The notes under the pieces are model-generated. The model was not told the DNA's origin. It made no database searches and was given only the letters and a program-made list of their open reading frames with translations. From positions 226,401-290,400 of the forward strand of contig NZ_JACSQP010000001.1 of NCBI RefSeq assembly GCF_014836535.1: a DNA stretch of 64,000 nucleotides, written 5' to 3'. Shown piece by piece: positions 41,853 to 50,778 of this stretch (within the stretch, counting starts at the first letter, position 1; every line of letters begins with the position of its first letter). This stretch comes from Microbacterium pullorum. Its GTDB lineage: Bacteria > Actinomycetota > Actinomycetes > Actinomycetales > Microbacteriaceae. A program made the position numbers and the translations under genes.

Positions 41853-42845
41853 TCACGCGCGAGCGGTGAGCGGCACCCGGACGGATGCCGCGATCTGCGT
41901 CAGCACCGACGCGATGGCATCGGCGGACGACCGCGCACGGGCGGTGCCGGCGCTGCGGGTGGGGATGAGCCGGTGGGCGAACACCGGCACGAGCAGGGCG
42001 GCCACGTCGTCGGGGATGACGAACTCGCGGCCGTCGAGCGCAGCACGCACCTTCGCCGCCCGCACGAGCTGCAGAGTCGCGCGCGGGCTCGCGCCCAGGC
42101 GCAGGTCGGGGTGCGTGCGGGTGGCCTGCGCGAGCGCGACGGCATACTCCTCCACGGCGGGGGAGAGATGCACGCTGCGCGCCCACGCGATGAGCGCCCG
42201 CACCCGATCGGCGTCCACAGCGGGCGTGATGGCGGCGAGCGGGTTCACCGTGTCGCGCTGACGCAGCATGAGCCCTTCGCTCGCGGCATCCGGGTACCCC
42301 ATCGAGATGCGCATCATGAAGCGGTCGCGCTGCGCCTCGGGAAGTGCGTACGTGCCCTCCATCTCGAGCGGGTTCTGGGTCGCGACGACCAGGAACGGCT
42401 CGGGGAGCGGATGCGACTCGCCGTCGACGGTGACCTGGTGCTCCTCCATCGCCTCCAGCAGCGCCGACTGCGTCTTGGGGGAGGAACGGTTGATCTCATC
42501 GGCGATCACGATGTGGGCGAAGATCGCGCCGCGCTTGAATTCGAACTCGCGGGCGACGGGATTGAACACCGACACGCCCGTGACGTCGCCGGGGAGCAGA
42601 TCCGGCGTGAACTGGATGCGGCGGACGGTGGCATCGACCGATGCCGCAAGCGCCCGGGCGAGCATGGTCTTGCCGACCCCCGGGACGTCTTCGATGAGCA
42701 GGTGGCCCTCGGCGAGCAGGCACAGCAGCGCAGAGCGCACCGCGTCGGGCTTTCCGTCGATCACCCGGGTGATCGAATCGAGGACGGCGGTCGTGGACCG
42801 GGCGAAGGATTCCGCACCGATCGGCTCGACGGACAGATCGCTCAT
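41853..42845 (-). CDS. MoxR family AAA ATPase
   Basis: A 330-aa AAA+ chaperone-like ATPase. Walker A GVGKTMLARAL; Walker B IVIADEINRSSPKTQ; the sensor 1 region is VVATQNP; MEGTYALPEAQRDRFMM contains the arginine finger zone. A lid domain follows at ~240-330. It is the first gene of the MoxR-DUF58-TgpA operon, which probably assembles or activates an envelope protein complex. ATG 42845 has no leaderless -10 box at close range. Confidence 0.93.
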   Translation of the reverse strand: MSDLSVEPIGAESFARSTTAVLDSITRVIDGKPDAVRSALLCLLAEGHLLIEDVPGVGKTMLARALAASVDATVRRIQFTPDLLPGDVTGVSVFNPVAREFEFKRGAIFAHIVIADEINRSSPKTQSALLEAMEEHQVTVDGESHPLPEPFLVVATQNPLEMEGTYALPEAQRDRFMMRISMGYPDAASEGLMLRQRDTVNPLAAITPAVDADRVRALIAWARSVHLSPAVEEYAVALAQATRTHPDLRLGASPRATLQLVRAAKVRAALDGREFVIPDDVAALLVPVFAHRLIPTRSAGTARARSSADAIASVLTQIAASVRVPLTARA

Positions 42846-42950
42846 GCGTTCCCCTCGACGGGTGGTGAGGTGCGCCGCTTCCTCGCGTCGCTGCCACGAT
42901 CGTAACCCGCGCGCACGAGCAGTGGGCCGGTCGGGATACACTGGTGTCAG

Positions 42951-43040
42951 CTCTCCGCGAGGCGGCATCCAGGCCAACTCCCCCAGGACGGAAACGTAGC
43001 AAGGGTAACCAGGCTCTGCCGGGTTCGCGGAGAGTCTTAA
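42951..43040 (+). ncRNA. ffs: Signal recognition particle RNA, small bacterial type
   Basis: The outer stem CTCTCCGCG (42951) pairs with CGCGGAGAG (43026-43034). The apical domain holds the conserved GGACGGAAAC and GTAGCAAGGG internal-loop sequences that bind Ffh. A TACACT box just upstream (about 42937-42942) and a trailing TCTTAATTTT fit promoter and terminator. It lacks an Alu domain, as expected for the short form. Confidence 0.92.
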
Positions 43041-43044
43041 TTTT

Positions 43045-43072
43045 CCCCCGCGGCGAGGGCGCCGAGCGGGGG
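43045..43072 (+). terminator. Hairpin after SRP RNA
   Basis: CCCCCGC (43045-43051) pairs with GCGGGGG (43066-43072) around a 14-base loop that can itself pair, right after the T-rich tail of the SRP RNA. A backup terminator is the simplest reading. Confidence 0.4.
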
Positions 43073-43166
43073 TGCGGAGCCGGTGAGCGACCGACATGCC
43101 TTCCCTCGGAGGAGGCCACGCGGGTTTTTCACGGAGGGGAGCCTGTCCGCCGCGAAGGCCCGCGCT

Positions 43167-43172
43167 TAGGCT
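43167..43172 (+). promoter_or_regulatory. -10 box of leaderless promoter (pta)
   Basis: TAGGCT, 6 bases (GTGGAC) before GTG 43179. It argues for the second GTG as start. Confidence 0.65.
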
Positions 43173-43178
43173 GTGGAC

Positions 43179-45311
43179 GTGGCTCAGAGCATCTACATCA
43201 CCTCGGTCGAAGGTCATTCCGGCAAGTCCACGATCGCGCTCGGCGTGCTCGATGCGCTGAGCCGGGCCACCCCGCGGGTGGGGGTGTTCCGCGCGGTTGC
43301 GCGGTCGACGGAGGAGCGCGACTACGTGCTCGAGATGCTGCTCGACCACGACGGCGTCGAACTCGACTACGACGAATGCGTCGGCGTCACCTACGACGAT
43401 GTGCGCGCCGACCCCGAAGGGTCGCTGGCGACGATCGTCGAGCGGTTCAAGACGGTCGAGCGTCAGTGCGACGCCGTCGTCGTCGTGGGCAGCGACTACA
43501 CCGACGTGGGCAGCCCCGCCGAACTCGCCTTCAACGCGCGGGTCGCCGCCAACCTCGGTACCCCGGTGCTGCTGGTCGTCGGCGGCCGCGACAGTCAGGG
43601 CCACAGCGAGCAGCTGGGCACCACCGTGGCCCGCACCCCCGCCGAGATGGGTCAGATCGCCGCCCTCGCGCTTGTGGAGCTGGCCAAGGGCCGTGCCGAC
43701 CTGTTCGCCGTCGTCGCCAACCGCGCCGACGGCGACCGGCTCGACGAGACCATCGCCGCCATCGAGTCGGCCGTGACCGCCGCCCGACCCGGGCGCGAGA
43801 TCCCCGTGCTCGCCCTTCCGGAGGACCACTACCTCGTGGCGCCGTCGGTGAGCGACATCCTGCGCGCCGTGGAGGGAACCCTCGTCAAGGGCGACCCCGA
43901 AATGATGACGCGCGAGGTCGTCAGCATCGTGGTGGCCGGCATGTCGATGGTGAACGTGCTGCCGCGGCTCACCGAATCGGCCGTCGTGGTGATCCCGGCC
44001 GACCGCACCGAGGTGCTGCTCGCGACGCTCCTCGCGCACACCTCGGGTACCTTCCCCGCCGTGGCCGCCGTCGTGCTCAACGGCCCGTTCCCGCTGCCCG
44101 AGACCATCGACAGGCTCATCGACGGACTCGGGGCGACGGTGCCGATCATCGCGACCGACCTCGACACCTACGACACCGCCGTGCGGGTCATGGGCTCGCG
44201 GGGGCGACTCACGGCCGGTTCGCCGCGCCGCTACGAAACGGCGCTGGCCCTGTTCGACAAGCATGTCGACACCGACGAGCTCACCCGGGCGCTCGGGGTC
44301 GCCAAGACCACGGTCGTCACGCCCCTGATGTTCCAGTACGGCCTCACCGAGCGTGCGCGCAGCGGCCGCCGCCGCATCGTGCTCCCCGAGGGGGACGACG
44401 ACCGCGTGCTGCGCGCCGCGGCCACCGTGCTCTCGCGCGGCATCGCCGACCTCACGATCCTCGGCGAGGAGGCCGACGTGCACGCCCGCGCGCGCGAGCT
44501 CGGCATCGACCTGTCGGCGGCGCAGATCACGAGCCCGTTCGACCCCGGCTACGTCGACACATTCGCCCAGGAGTACACGCGCCTGCGCTCGCACAAGGGC
44601 ATGACCTACGAGCGCGCCGCCGACACCGTCACCGACGTGTCGTACTTCGGCACGATGATGGTGCACCTCGGCATGGCCGACGGCATGGTCTCGGGAGCCT
44701 CCCACACGACGGCCCACACCATTCGACCGGCGTTCGAGATCATCAAGACCAAGCCGGGCGTCTCGGTGGTCTCGAGCGTCTTCCTCATGGCGCTGGCCGA
44801 CCGCGTGCTCGTCTACGGCGACTGCGCCGTCATCCCCGACCCCACCAGCGAGCAGCTGGCCGACATCGCGGTGTCGTCCGCGGCGACGGCGACCCAGTTC
44901 GGCATCGAGCCGCGCGTGGCCATGCTGTCGTACTCGACGGGGGAGTCCGGCAGCGGTGCCGATGTCGACAAGGTGCGCGCGGCCACCGCGCTCGTGCGCG
45001 AACGCGAGCCGCACCTGCTGGTGGAGGGGCCGATCCAATACGACGCGGCCACCGACGCCGCCGTGGCATCCAAGAAGCTCCCCGGCTCCAACGTCGCCGG
45101 GCGCGCGACCGTGTTCGTCTTCCCTGATCTGAACACCGGCAACAACACCTACAAGGCCGTGCAGCGGTCGGCGGGCGCCATCGCCATCGGTCCGGTGCTG
45201 CAGGGTCTGAACAAGCCCATCAACGATCTGTCGCGCGGCGCTCTCGTCGACGACATCGTCAACACGATCGCGATCACCGCGATCCAGGCGCAAGGAGAGG
45301 CAACCGTATGA
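43179..45311 (+). CDS. pta: Phosphate acetyltransferase
   Basis: A 710-aa enzyme converting acetyl-CoA and phosphate to acetyl phosphate. N-terminal P-loop-like region SIYITSVEGHSGKSTIALG, a DRTGG middle domain (~200-330), and a C-terminal PTA/PTB catalytic domain from ~residue 390: RIVLPEGDDDRVLRAAATV, GMVSGASHTTAHTIRPA, SSVFLMALADRVLVYGDCAVIP and LNTGNNTYKAVQRSAGA. The length is that of the long class II Pta. The stop overlaps the ackA ATG by 4 bases. GTG 43179 (MAQSIYITS) is preferred to GTG 43173. Confidence 0.96.
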   Translation: MAQSIYITSVEGHSGKSTIALGVLDALSRATPRVGVFRAVARSTEERDYVLEMLLDHDGVELDYDECVGVTYDDVRADPEGSLATIVERFKTVERQCDAVVVVGSDYTDVGSPAELAFNARVAANLGTPVLLVVGGRDSQGHSEQLGTTVARTPAEMGQIAALALVELAKGRADLFAVVANRADGDRLDETIAAIESAVTAARPGREIPVLALPEDHYLVAPSVSDILRAVEGTLVKGDPEMMTREVVSIVVAGMSMVNVLPRLTESAVVVIPADRTEVLLATLLAHTSGTFPAVAAVVLNGPFPLPETIDRLIDGLGATVPIIATDLDTYDTAVRVMGSRGRLTAGSPRRYETALALFDKHVDTDELTRALGVAKTTVVTPLMFQYGLTERARSGRRRIVLPEGDDDRVLRAAATVLSRGIADLTILGEEADVHARARELGIDLSAAQITSPFDPGYVDTFAQEYTRLRSHKGMTYERAADTVTDVSYFGTMMVHLGMADGMVSGASHTTAHTIRPAFEIIKTKPGVSVVSSVFLMALADRVLVYGDCAVIPDPTSEQLADIAVSSAATATQFGIEPRVAMLSYSTGESGSGADVDKVRAATALVREREPHLLVEGPIQYDAATDAAVASKKLPGSNVAGRATVFVFPDLNTGNNTYKAVQRSAGAIAIGPVLQGLNKPINDLSRGALVDDIVNTIAITAIQAQGEATV

Positions 45312-46537
45312 GCGTGGTGCTCGTCGTCAACAGTGGCTCGTCGTCATTCAAGTACCAGCTGCTGGAGCCGGAGGACGGCCGCGTGCTCGCCTCGGGGCTG
45401 GTGGAGCGCATCGGCGAGTCGGTCGGCGCCGCCAAGCACAAGGTGTACTTCGGCACACCTGCAGGCGAGGCGGTGACGGCGACGGATGCCACCTACACGC
45501 TGGAGCTGCCGATCCCCGACCACACCACCGGGTTCCGGGTCATGCTCGACGCGTTCGCCCAGTGGGGGCCGTCGCTCGAGGAGTTCCCGCCCATGGCCGT
45601 GGGCCACCGCGTCGTGCACGGTGGGGCCCGGTTCTTCCAGCCGACCCTCATCACCAACCTGGTCGAGATCAACATCGACGAGCTGTCGGTCCTCGCCCCG
45701 CTCCACAACCCGGGCGCACTGCAGGGGGTGCGCGCCGCGAAGGCGGCCTTCCCCGACCTCGCGCACGTGGCCGTCTTCGACACCGCGTTCCACCAGACCC
45801 TCCCGCCGGCGGCCTACACCTACGCGATCGACAAGGATCTGGCCGAAACCCACCGCATCCGCCGCTACGGCTTCCACGGCACGTCGCACAAGTACGTCAG
45901 CCGCACCGCCGCCGAGTTCCTCGGCCGCCCGCTCGAGGACCTGAAGCAGATCGTCTTCCACCTCGGCAACGGCGCATCGGCCGCCGCCATCGAAGGCGGC
46001 CGGTCGGTGGAGACCTCGATGGGCCTCACCCCGCTGCAGGGACTGGTGATGGGCACGCGCTCGGGCGACATCGACCCCGCCGTGCTGTTCCACCTCGCCC
46101 GCCGCGCGAGGATGTCGATCGACGACCTCGACGACCTCCTCAACAAGGGCAGCGGCGTGCTGGGGCTGGCCGGCGTCACCGACATGCGCGACCTCGAAGA
46201 ACGCGTCGCCGGGGGCGACGAGGACGCCACGCTCGCCCTCGAGGTGTACCTGCACCGCCTCCGCGCGTACGCCGGGTCGTACATCGCGCACCTGGGCGGA
46301 GTCGACGTGATCGTCTTCACCGCCGGCGTGGGCGAGAACTCGCCGCTCGTGCGCGAGGGCGCACTGTCGACGCTGGGGTTCCTGGGCGTGAAGCTGGACC
46401 CGCAGCGCAACGAGGAACGCAGGCGCGACGTGCGCGTGATCTCCGCGGACGACTCGGCCGTCACGGTGCTCGTCGTCCCCACCAACGAAGAACTCGAGAT
46501 CGCCCGGCAGGCCCTCGAGGTCGTCGCCGCGCTCTGA
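45308..46537 (+). CDS. ackA: Acetate kinase
   Basis: A 409-aa ASKHA-fold enzyme interconverting acetyl phosphate + ADP and acetate + ATP. Motifs: VLVVNSGSSSFKYQLLEP (N-terminal phosphate loop), GHRVVHGGARF, LAPLHNPGALQGVRA (substrate), RRYGFHGTSHKYVSR, IVFHLGNGASAAAIEGG, SMGLTPLQGLVMGTRSGDIDP and FTAGVGENSP (adenosine site). Translationally coupled to pta by the ATGA overlap. Together they give acetate overflow with ATP formation, or acetate use. Confidence 0.97.
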   Translation: MSVVLVVNSGSSSFKYQLLEPEDGRVLASGLVERIGESVGAAKHKVYFGTPAGEAVTATDATYTLELPIPDHTTGFRVMLDAFAQWGPSLEEFPPMAVGHRVVHGGARFFQPTLITNLVEINIDELSVLAPLHNPGALQGVRAAKAAFPDLAHVAVFDTAFHQTLPPAAYTYAIDKDLAETHRIRRYGFHGTSHKYVSRTAAEFLGRPLEDLKQIVFHLGNGASAAAIEGGRSVETSMGLTPLQGLVMGTRSGDIDPAVLFHLARRARMSIDDLDDLLNKGSGVLGLAGVTDMRDLEERVAGGDEDATLALEVYLHRLRAYAGSYIAHLGGVDVIVFTAGVGENSPLVREGALSTLGFLGVKLDPQRNEERRRDVRVISADDSAVTVLVVPTNEELEIARQALEVVAAL

Positions 46538-46605
46538 CCAGGTACGCAGGCGAGCGGATGCCTTCGACACCCGGCATCCGCTCACCTTCGCACCGGCGGC
46601 GCGAC

Positions 46606-46611
46606 TACGCT
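46606..46611 (+). promoter_or_regulatory. -10 box of leaderless promoter (HAD gene)
   Basis: TACGCT, 6 bases (GGCGAA) before GTG 46618. Confidence 0.65.
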
Positions 46612-46617
46612 GGCGAA

Positions 46618-47349
46618 GTGTCCACACGCGCTCTTCCCGACCTCACCACCTTCGACGCCGTGCTGTTCGACCTCGATGGCGTGCTGACCCCGACAGCAGA
46701 GGTTCACATGCACGCCTGGCAGGCGATGTTCACCGAGCTCTTCGCCGCGTGGGGCATCGCACCGCCGTACACCGAGGCCGACTATTTCCACTACCTCGAC
46801 GGCAAGAAGCGCTACGACGGCGTGGCGAGCCTGCTGCGCAGCCGCGACGTGGAGGTGCCGTGGGGCGACCCCTCCGACGCGCCCACCGCCGACACCGTCT
46901 GCGGCATCGGCAACCGGAAGAACCTCGTGTTCGAACGGGTGCTGCGCGAGGAGGGCATCGCGCCCTACCCCGGATCACTGGCGCTGCTGGACAAGCTGCA
47001 GGCTGCGGGGACCCCCATCGCCGTCGTGTCGAGCTCGAAGAACGCCCGTGAGGTGCTGACGGTGGCGGGCATCATCGACCGGTTCCCCGTCATCATGGAC
47101 GGCCTCGTCGCCGAGCAGCAGCACATCCCCAGCAAGCCCGCGCCCGACATGTTCGTCGTCGCGGCACGCATGGTGGGCGTGGACCCCGCGCGCAGCGCCG
47201 CCATCGAAGACGCCCACAGCGGCGTGCAGTCGGCATCTGCGGGCGGCTTCAGCCTCGTCGTGGGCGTCGATCGGGGTGTCGGCGCGCAGGTGCTGCGCGA
47301 CGCCGGAGCCGATGTCGTCGTCGACGATCTGGCCGAATTCCTCGACTGA
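46618..47349 (+). CDS. pgmB: HAD hydrolase, beta-phosphoglucomutase-like
   Basis: A 243-aa HAD-superfamily protein. Motif I is FDAVLFDLDGVLTPT with nucleophile Asp and acid/base Asp; motif II is VVSSSKNAREVL; motif III K in SKPAPDMF; motif IV AAIEDAHSGVQSA. The cap sequence HMHAWQAMF and the YFHYLDGKKRYDGV region fit beta-phosphoglucomutase. It precedes a GH65 phosphorylase by 42 bases, so the pair would turn maltose/trehalose-type sugar plus phosphate into glucose and glucose-6-phosphate. The specific sugar is inferred. Confidence 0.85.
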   Translation: MSTRALPDLTTFDAVLFDLDGVLTPTAEVHMHAWQAMFTELFAAWGIAPPYTEADYFHYLDGKKRYDGVASLLRSRDVEVPWGDPSDAPTADTVCGIGNRKNLVFERVLREEGIAPYPGSLALLDKLQAAGTPIAVVSSSKNAREVLTVAGIIDRFPVIMDGLVAEQQHIPSKPAPDMFVVAARMVGVDPARSAAIEDAHSGVQSASAGGFSLVVGVDRGVGAQVLRDAGADVVVDDLAEFLD

Positions 47350-47391
47350 CCTCCTCACCCCCGCACTCAGCCCACACCCGGAAGGCTCTTG

Positions 47392-49941
47392 ATGATCGAC
47401 CGCGATCGCTTCCCCGTCGACCCCTGGCGACTCGTAGAGAAGAGTTTCTCGCTCGAGGACGTCGGCGTGACCGAGACCCTGTTCGCCGTCGGCAACGGGT
47501 ACCTCGGCATGCGTGGCAATCAGCCCGAAGGGCTGCACGGGCACGAGCACGGCACCTTCATCAACGGCTTCCACGAGACGTTCCCGATCCGTCACGCCGA
47601 GCAGGCGTACGGATTCGCCGAAGTCGGGCAGACCATCGTCAACGTGCCCGACGCGAAGGTGATGCGCGTCTACGTCGACGACGACCCGCTGTCGCTGGAC
47701 ATCGCCGACGTGCGGGAGTACGAGCGTGTCCTCGACATGCGCGAGGGCGTGTTCCGCCGTCACGTGCTGTGGGTGACCCCGAGCGGCAAAGAGGTGCAGA
47801 TCGACTACGAGCGCATGGTGTCGTTCGACGACAAGCACCTCTCGGTCATGACCATCACCGTCACCGTGCTCAACGCCGACGCCCCCGTCACCATCAACTG
47901 CCAGCTGGTCAACCGCCAGGACGGCGAGGACGTGTACGGCGGCACCGCCGTCGCCCCTCGGCGCGCCGGCTTCGACCCGCGCAAGGCCGATCGCATGCAG
48001 GAGCGCGTGCTGCAGCCGCAGGACTACTGGCAGGACGGCGCGCGCACGGCGCTGTCGTACCGGGTGTCCGCCTCGGGCATGACCCTCGCCGTCGCCGCCG
48101 ACCACATCATCGAGACCGAGAACGAGTACGACGTGCGCGGGCTGATCGAGCCCGACATCGCCAAGAACCTGTACCGAGTGCAGGCCAAGGCGGGCGTGCC
48201 CACCACGGTCACCAAGATCGTGACCTACCACACGTCCCGTGGCGTGCCGGCGCGCGAGCTCGTCGACCGCTGCCGCCGCACCCTCGACCGTGCGCAGAGC
48301 GTGGGGGTGCCCGCGCTGTTCGAACGGCAGCGCACCTGGTGCGATGCCTTCTGGGACCGCTCCGATGTGAAGATCGGCGGGCACGACGACCTGCAGCAGG
48401 CCACCCGCTGGTGCCTGTTCCAGCTGGCGCAGGCAGCGTCCCGCGCCGACGGTCTGGGGGTGCCGGCGAAGGGCGTGACCGGATCGGGCTACAGCGGCCA
48501 CTATTTCTGGGACACCGAGATCTACGTGCTGCCGTTTCTGGCGTACACGACCCCGCGCTGGGCGCGCAACGCCCTGCGCATGCGGTACCTGATGCTCCCG
48601 GCGGCCCGCAAGCGCGCGGCGCAGCTCAACGAGGCCGGCGCGCTGTTCCCGTGGCGCACCATCAACGGCGAGGAGGCGTCGGCGTACTACGCCGCCGGCA
48701 CCGCGCAGTACCACATCAACGCCGACGTCTGCTTCGCCCTGGCCAAGTATGTGCGCACCACCGGCGACGTCGACTTCCTCTACACCGAGGGCATCGACAT
48801 CGCCGTCGAGACGGCGCGCCTGTGGGCGACGCTGGGCTTCTGGCGCACGAGCGACGGCATCCATGACGATGACGACGATGCCGACGGCGACACGTTCCAC
48901 ATCCACGGTGTCACCGGCCCCGACGAGTACACGACGGTCGTCAACGACAACCTGTTCACCAACGTCATGGCGCGCTTCAACCTGCGCTTCGCCGCGCGCA
49001 CCATCCGCGACATGCAGCAGGATGCCCCCGAGGCGTACCGGGTCGCGGTGGATCGGCTGGGCATCGAACCGGGCGAGGCCGACTCGTGGGACCGCGCGGC
49101 CGATGCCATGCACATCCCGTTCAGCGAAGCCCTCGGCATCCACCCGCAGGACCACGTCTTCCTCGAGAAGGAGGTGTGGGATCTGGAGAACACGCCGCCG
49201 GACCGGCGGCCGCTGCTGCTGCACTTCCACCCGCTCGTGATCTACCGCTACCAGGTGCTCAAGCAGGCCGACGTGGTTCTTGCGCTGTTCCTGCAGGGCA
49301 ACCACTTCACCGACGAGGAGAAGCTCGCCGACTTCAACTATTACGACCCGCTGACGACGGGGGACTCCACCCTCTCGGCGGTCGTGCAGTCGATCCTCGC
49401 AGCCGAGGTCGGGTACCAGGAGCTCGCGCTGGAGTACTTCCACCAGTCGATCTACGTCGATCTCGGCGACCTGCACCACAATGCCTCCGACGGCGTGCAC
49501 GTGGCGTCGGCCGGCGGGGTATGGACGGCGCTGGTCTGCGGCTTCGGTGGCATGCGGGACCACTTCGGCGACCTGTCGTTCGACCCGCGGCTGCCGGCGG
49601 ACTGGCCGTCGCTGTCGTACTCGCTGCTGTGGCACGGTACACGGCTGGATGTGGAGATCACCGCTGACAAGATCACCTTCAGCGCCGGTCCCGGTGAGCC
49701 GATCGTGCTGTCGGTGCGGGGTGCCGGCTACGTCATCGCCGGCGGCGAGACCCTCGTCGTGCCGCTGCACGGCCAGGGGCCGCGCATTCCCGGCCGCCCG
49801 TCGCTGCAGGAGATCGAGGATGCCCGCCGCGACGACGGCACCTTCCTCTCCGCATCGATCCCCACGCTGACGAGTTCGATCCCGATCATCAGTGACGAAG
49901 CGCTGGCGGGCGACGACGCGGACGCCGGCGCCGACAGCTGA
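47392..49941 (+). CDS. GH65 disaccharide phosphorylase
   Basis: An 849-aa glycoside hydrolase family 65 enzyme (maltose, trehalose, kojibiose or nigerose phosphorylase type). Motifs: TLFAVGNGYLGMRGNQPEG (N-terminal domain), the (alpha/alpha)6 barrel with SGYSGHYFWDTEIYVLPF, EGASAY-like EEASAYYAAGTAQYHINADV, the general acid Glu512 in GVTGPDEYTTVVNDN, a late KQADVVLALFLQGNHF, and the phosphate-binding HHNASDGVHVASAGG near the C-terminus. ATG 47392 follows GGAAGG; TTG 47389 is also in frame. Substrate specificity cannot be read from motifs alone. Confidence 0.92.
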   Translation: MIDRDRFPVDPWRLVEKSFSLEDVGVTETLFAVGNGYLGMRGNQPEGLHGHEHGTFINGFHETFPIRHAEQAYGFAEVGQTIVNVPDAKVMRVYVDDDPLSLDIADVREYERVLDMREGVFRRHVLWVTPSGKEVQIDYERMVSFDDKHLSVMTITVTVLNADAPVTINCQLVNRQDGEDVYGGTAVAPRRAGFDPRKADRMQERVLQPQDYWQDGARTALSYRVSASGMTLAVAADHIIETENEYDVRGLIEPDIAKNLYRVQAKAGVPTTVTKIVTYHTSRGVPARELVDRCRRTLDRAQSVGVPALFERQRTWCDAFWDRSDVKIGGHDDLQQATRWCLFQLAQAASRADGLGVPAKGVTGSGYSGHYFWDTEIYVLPFLAYTTPRWARNALRMRYLMLPAARKRAAQLNEAGALFPWRTINGEEASAYYAAGTAQYHINADVCFALAKYVRTTGDVDFLYTEGIDIAVETARLWATLGFWRTSDGIHDDDDDADGDTFHIHGVTGPDEYTTVVNDNLFTNVMARFNLRFAARTIRDMQQDAPEAYRVAVDRLGIEPGEADSWDRAADAMHIPFSEALGIHPQDHVFLEKEVWDLENTPPDRRPLLLHFHPLVIYRYQVLKQADVVLALFLQGNHFTDEEKLADFNYYDPLTTGDSTLSAVVQSILAAEVGYQELALEYFHQSIYVDLGDLHHNASDGVHVASAGGVWTALVCGFGGMRDHFGDLSFDPRLPADWPSLSYSLLWHGTRLDVEITADKITFSAGPGEPIVLSVRGAGYVIAGGETLVVPLHGQGPRIPGRPSLQEIEDARRDDGTFLSASIPTLTSSIPIISDEALAGDDADAGADS

Positions 49942-49944
49942 GAC

Positions 49945-50664
49945 CTACGGCACGGCGGTGAACGTGACGATGTCGACCCCGACGGCCACCTGGCCGGGGT
50001 CGATGCCGATGCGTTCCGCCGTCGCCGGGTCGCCCCACGTGAGCACGACGGTCTGATCGGCGAGCTCGGTGCCCGATGCGCGCAGCAGGTGCGCGGCGGC
50101 ATCCGCGCCGTCTCGCCGCGCCGTCGTGTCGTAGCCGGCGGATTCGAGCGCCGAGATGACGGCTTCGGCGTGCGCGGCGGCGGTCGCGGCGTCCGCGAAC
50201 ACCCACACCCGCACGTCTGAGGCGGCCTCGACCTCTTCGATGTCGGTGAACGACAGGTCGCTGCCGGTGAATGCGCACGACGGCGCCGCGAGCGCGGAGA
50301 AGTCCACGGCCGGGTCGCTCGCCACGGGCTCGGCCACGCGGTCATCGGCGATGAGCCCGGAGAGTTCCAGCACCCAGTCGGCGAGGGCATCGGGGCAGGA
50401 AAGCGGCGCGGTGCCGCCGCCGTCGCCCCGGTCGTCGTCGGATTCGGGCCGCTCGGGGATCGTCGCGTCGGGCCGCCCCGGAAGCACCGGCGGCTCGGCC
50501 GACGGCGAGCCCGACGCGGTGGGGCTGGGCGTCCCACCCGAGGGATAGACGCGCGGCGTGCACCCGCTCATCAGTGCCGAGACGCCGACGGATGCCGCCA
50601 GCAGCGTCGCCACGATGACGTGGTGCGGCCGACGCCGGCGCGTGGGCGGGGGACGGTGTGCCAT
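49945..50664 (-). CDS. Hypothetical lipoprotein
   Basis: A 239-aa exported protein. A basic N-terminus (RRRRPHH) and hydrophobic stretch (VIVATLLAASVGVSALMSGC) form a lipoprotein signal with Cys35. A Pro/Ser/Gly-rich linker (~40-75) is followed by a compact domain with two Cys (LSCPDALADWVLE and APSCAFTGSD) that could form a disulfide. No function recognised. It converges with the GH65 gene (3 bases apart) and is divergent from dnaX. Confidence 0.8.
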   Translation of the reverse strand: MAHRPPPTRRRRPHHVIVATLLAASVGVSALMSGCTPRVYPSGGTPSPTASGSPSAEPPVLPGRPDATIPERPESDDDRGDGGGTAPLSCPDALADWVLELSGLIADDRVAEPVASDPAVDFSALAAPSCAFTGSDLSFTDIEEVEAASDVRVWVFADAATAAAHAEAVISALESAGYDTTARRDGADAAAHLLRASGTELADQTVVLTWGDPATAERIGIDPGQVAVGVDIVTFTAVP

Positions 50665-50766
50665 GAATGCAGTCTCGCGCACCGGTCGCACCGGCGACAG
50701 CACCGGCGCCGGTGCGCGCGCGGTCGTCGCCGTGAGCCCGCCGGACGCGATGTCGCGGGCACGCCG

Positions 50767-50772
50767 TAGGCT
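50767..50772 (+). promoter_or_regulatory. -10 box of leaderless promoter (dnaX)
   Basis: TAGGCT, 6 bases (AGTCGG) before GTG 50779. Confidence 0.65.
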
Positions 50773-50778
50773 AGTCGG

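Noticed and set aside
46975..49770. Very long minus-strand open frame (over 900 codons)
   Set aside because: It is antisense to the well-supported HAD and GH65 genes and has the His/Arg/Val-rich composition typical of mirror frames in high-GC DNA.
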